From Bacteroidota bacterium (GTDB lineage Bacteria; Bacteroidota; Ignavibacteria; Kryptoniales; JAKASW01): a stretch of DNA of 6,400 bases. Both the position numbers and the translations under genes were made by a program. The notes beneath the pieces are model-generated. The model was not told where the DNA came from, did not search any database, and saw nothing but the letters and a program-made list of their open reading frames with translations. Shown piece after piece: positions 5,101 to 6,400 of the stretch (position 1 is the stretch's first letter; each line of letters starts with the position of its first letter). The stretch is from the NCBI GenBank assembly GCA_021789755.1, contig JAJYJD010000206.1, positions 1 through 6,400 of the forward strand, written 5' to 3'.

Positions 5101-6400
5101 TTATTTCAACTTTGGAGCGGTCTTGATTCCAAGGTTATACGCCATGAACGAGAGCACATCCGCTGCCTGAGTGATTCGCTTGTCGGTAGGCATGTAGTTG
5201 TGACTCGTCTTCGTTTCAACACGTATCAGTATTGGGTTATTGCACGCCTGGTCATGCTGCATCGCCGCCGCGAACTTGTATGAGTGACTGGGTACTACAC
5301 GGTCGTCATGGTCCGCGGTCGTTATGATGGTCGGCGGGTAGCAGGTGCCGGGCCTCACGTTCTGGACCGGCGAAAACTTGATCAACCACTGAAAATCGGT
5401 CGAGTCGGCAGAAGAACCGTACTCGGGAACCCAGCCAACACCGGCCGAAAATTTCTGGTAGCGGAGCATATCCATCACTCCCGCTCCGGCATAAGCGGCT
5501 CCGTAAAGATCCGGGCGCTCCGTCTCGCAAGCCCCGATGAGTAACCCTCCGTTCGAATAACCTTCTATTCCAAGTCTTGGCGTCGAAGTGTATTTCTCCT
5601 TTATCAGGTATTCCGCCGCGGCGATGAAGTCATCGAACACGTTCTGCTTCTTGCCGAGCATACCGGCGTGGTGCCATGCCTCGCCGAATTCTCCGCCTCC
5701 CCGGAGATTTGCTACTGCGTAGATTCCGCCCATTTCCAGCCAGACGGCTGTGGTAGGACTGAACGATGGAGTTATGCTGATATTGAATCCGCCGTATGCA
5801 TAGAGGAGCGTCGGGTTCTCGCCGTTGAGTTTCGTCCCCTTCTTCATCGTGATGAACATCGGGATTAGCGTACCGTCCTTGGAGTGATAAAATACCTGCT
5901 TCGTCACGAATTCTTTTGGCCTGAAATCAACCTTCGGAGCTTGAAATGTCGTCGTCTTCCCGGTTTTGAGATTATGCTGGAAGACAGTTGTCGGGTAGAG
6001 GAACGACGTGAAAGCATAGAACAGATCCTGCGAGTCCGTGCGACCGCTGAGTTCGCCAACAGTACCGATGCCGGGGAGCTTCAGGTTGCCGTCGTGCTTG
6101 CCCTTCAGGGAATAGATAGCGACTTCGCTCTTCGCATCGACAAGATAGTTGACAACCACGTGTCCTCCTGCAAGCAGAGAATTTTCAATCACGTTCTTCG
6201 CTTCAGGAACGACTGTTTTCCAGTTCTTCGGAGATGGATCGTTAATATTGAACGATACAATTTTCCTGTTGGGTGCGCCGAGGGTTGTTTGCATATAAAT
6301 TGTTGTTCCGACGTTCCCGAGCGGATAGTATTCCGCATTGTCCTTCTCGAAGAGAGGTGTCACAGGGGAAGTAAGGTCGGGGTGTTTCGGATCTTTCAGG
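5101..6400 (-). CDS. prolyl oligopeptidase (family S9A), C-terminal 432 residues, partial
   Basis: A serine peptidase that cleaves short peptides after proline. The visible part starts inside the beta-propeller (LKDPKHPDLTSPVTPLFEKD onward) and includes the whole alpha/beta hydrolase domain. The nucleophile Ser is in GYSNGGLLIGAC (codon 5554-5556), the Asp in ADHDDRVVP (5305-5307), and the His in TKTSHNYMPT (5200-5202). The Arg of DDRVVP and the Trp of GWVPEYGSS match residues that bind the substrate proline in known enzymes. RGGGEFGEAWHHAG and QNVFDDFIAAAEYL are family hallmarks. Full enzymes have about 690-720 residues, so roughly 270, with any signal peptide, lie beyond the window; location in the cell cannot be judged. 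The GTG at 6361-6363 is an internal codon, as the frame stays open to the window edge. Around the His the usual G-H-G is replaced by S-H-N. It is convergent with the thiol oxidoreductase gene. Confidence 0.95.
   Translation of the reverse strand, partial: LKDPKHPDLTSPVTPLFEKDNAEYYPLGNVGTTIYMQTTLGAPNRKIVSFNINDPSPKNWKTVVPEAKNVIENSLLAGGHVVVNYLVDAKSEVAIYSLKGKHDGNLKLPGIGTVGELSGRTDSQDLFYAFTSFLYPTTVFQHNLKTGKTTTFQAPKVDFRPKEFVTKQVFYHSKDGTLIPMFITMKKGTKLNGENPTLLYAYGGFNISITPSFSPTTAVWLEMGGIYAVANLRGGGEFGEAWHHAGMLGKKQNVFDDFIAAAEYLIKEKYTSTPRLGIEGYSNGGLLIGACETERPDLYGAAYAGAGVMDMLRYQKFSAGVGWVPEYGSSADSTDFQWLIKFSPVQNVRPGTCYPPTIITTADHDDRVVPSHSYKFAAAMQHDQACNNPILIRVETKTSHNYMPTDKRITQAADVLSFMAYNLGIKTAPKLK

Noticed and set aside
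6361..6363. GTG as the start of the prolyl oligopeptidase
   Set aside because: The frame stays open to the window edge and the missing propeller half requires about 270 more residues upstream.

Overview
The window looks like a chromosomal segment from a member of the Bacteroidota / Ignavibacteriota / Chlorobiota side of bacteria. This is inferred from the style of the large FtsX-type permease and from the mixed, roughly 50% GC composition. No taxonomic marker gene is present, so the assignment is tentative.

Layout: (a) 1-62 is the last 19 codons of a permease whose C-terminus (ATANPVESLRHE) closely matches that of the full-length permease further on, so two paralogous permease genes stood in tandem. 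(b) 216-623, minus strand, is a small clan AA (retropepsin-like) aspartic protease with its own sigma-70-like promoter. It sits between the two permeases and is divergent from the second. (c) 757-3225 is a complete 822-residue ABC-type permease with duplicated MacB_PCD/FtsX architecture; no ATPase gene is in view. (d) 3226-about 3514 is a tandem array of 48-89 bp units, each a GC-rich hairpin followed by a 27-bp tail. The tail reads as the C-terminal codons and stop of an FtsX permease (G-I-E-S-L-R-x-E-stop). (e) 3515-3769 has no recognisable gene. (f) 3793-4191 is a small DoxX-family membrane protein. (g) 4205-4295 is an imperfect palindromic intergenic repeat. (h) 4323-5003 is a FrnE-like DsbA-family thiol oxidoreductase with a CPFC active site. 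(i) 5024-5059 is a bidirectional terminator. (j) 5101-6400, minus strand, is the C-terminal 432 residues of a prolyl oligopeptidase (family S9A) with a complete catalytic triad.

Working together: the two permeases probably belong to one macrolide-exporter/lipoprotein-release type membrane system. DoxX and the DsbA-like protein are co-oriented and may share a thiol or oxidative-stress role. The prolyl oligopeptidase is convergent and independent.

The most unusual part is the array after the permease. Its units keep a peptide-coding tail through mostly synonymous changes, keep hairpins through compensatory changes, and the first three are in frame with the permease stop. This suggests an interspersed or tandem element derived from, or acting as, permease 3' ends.
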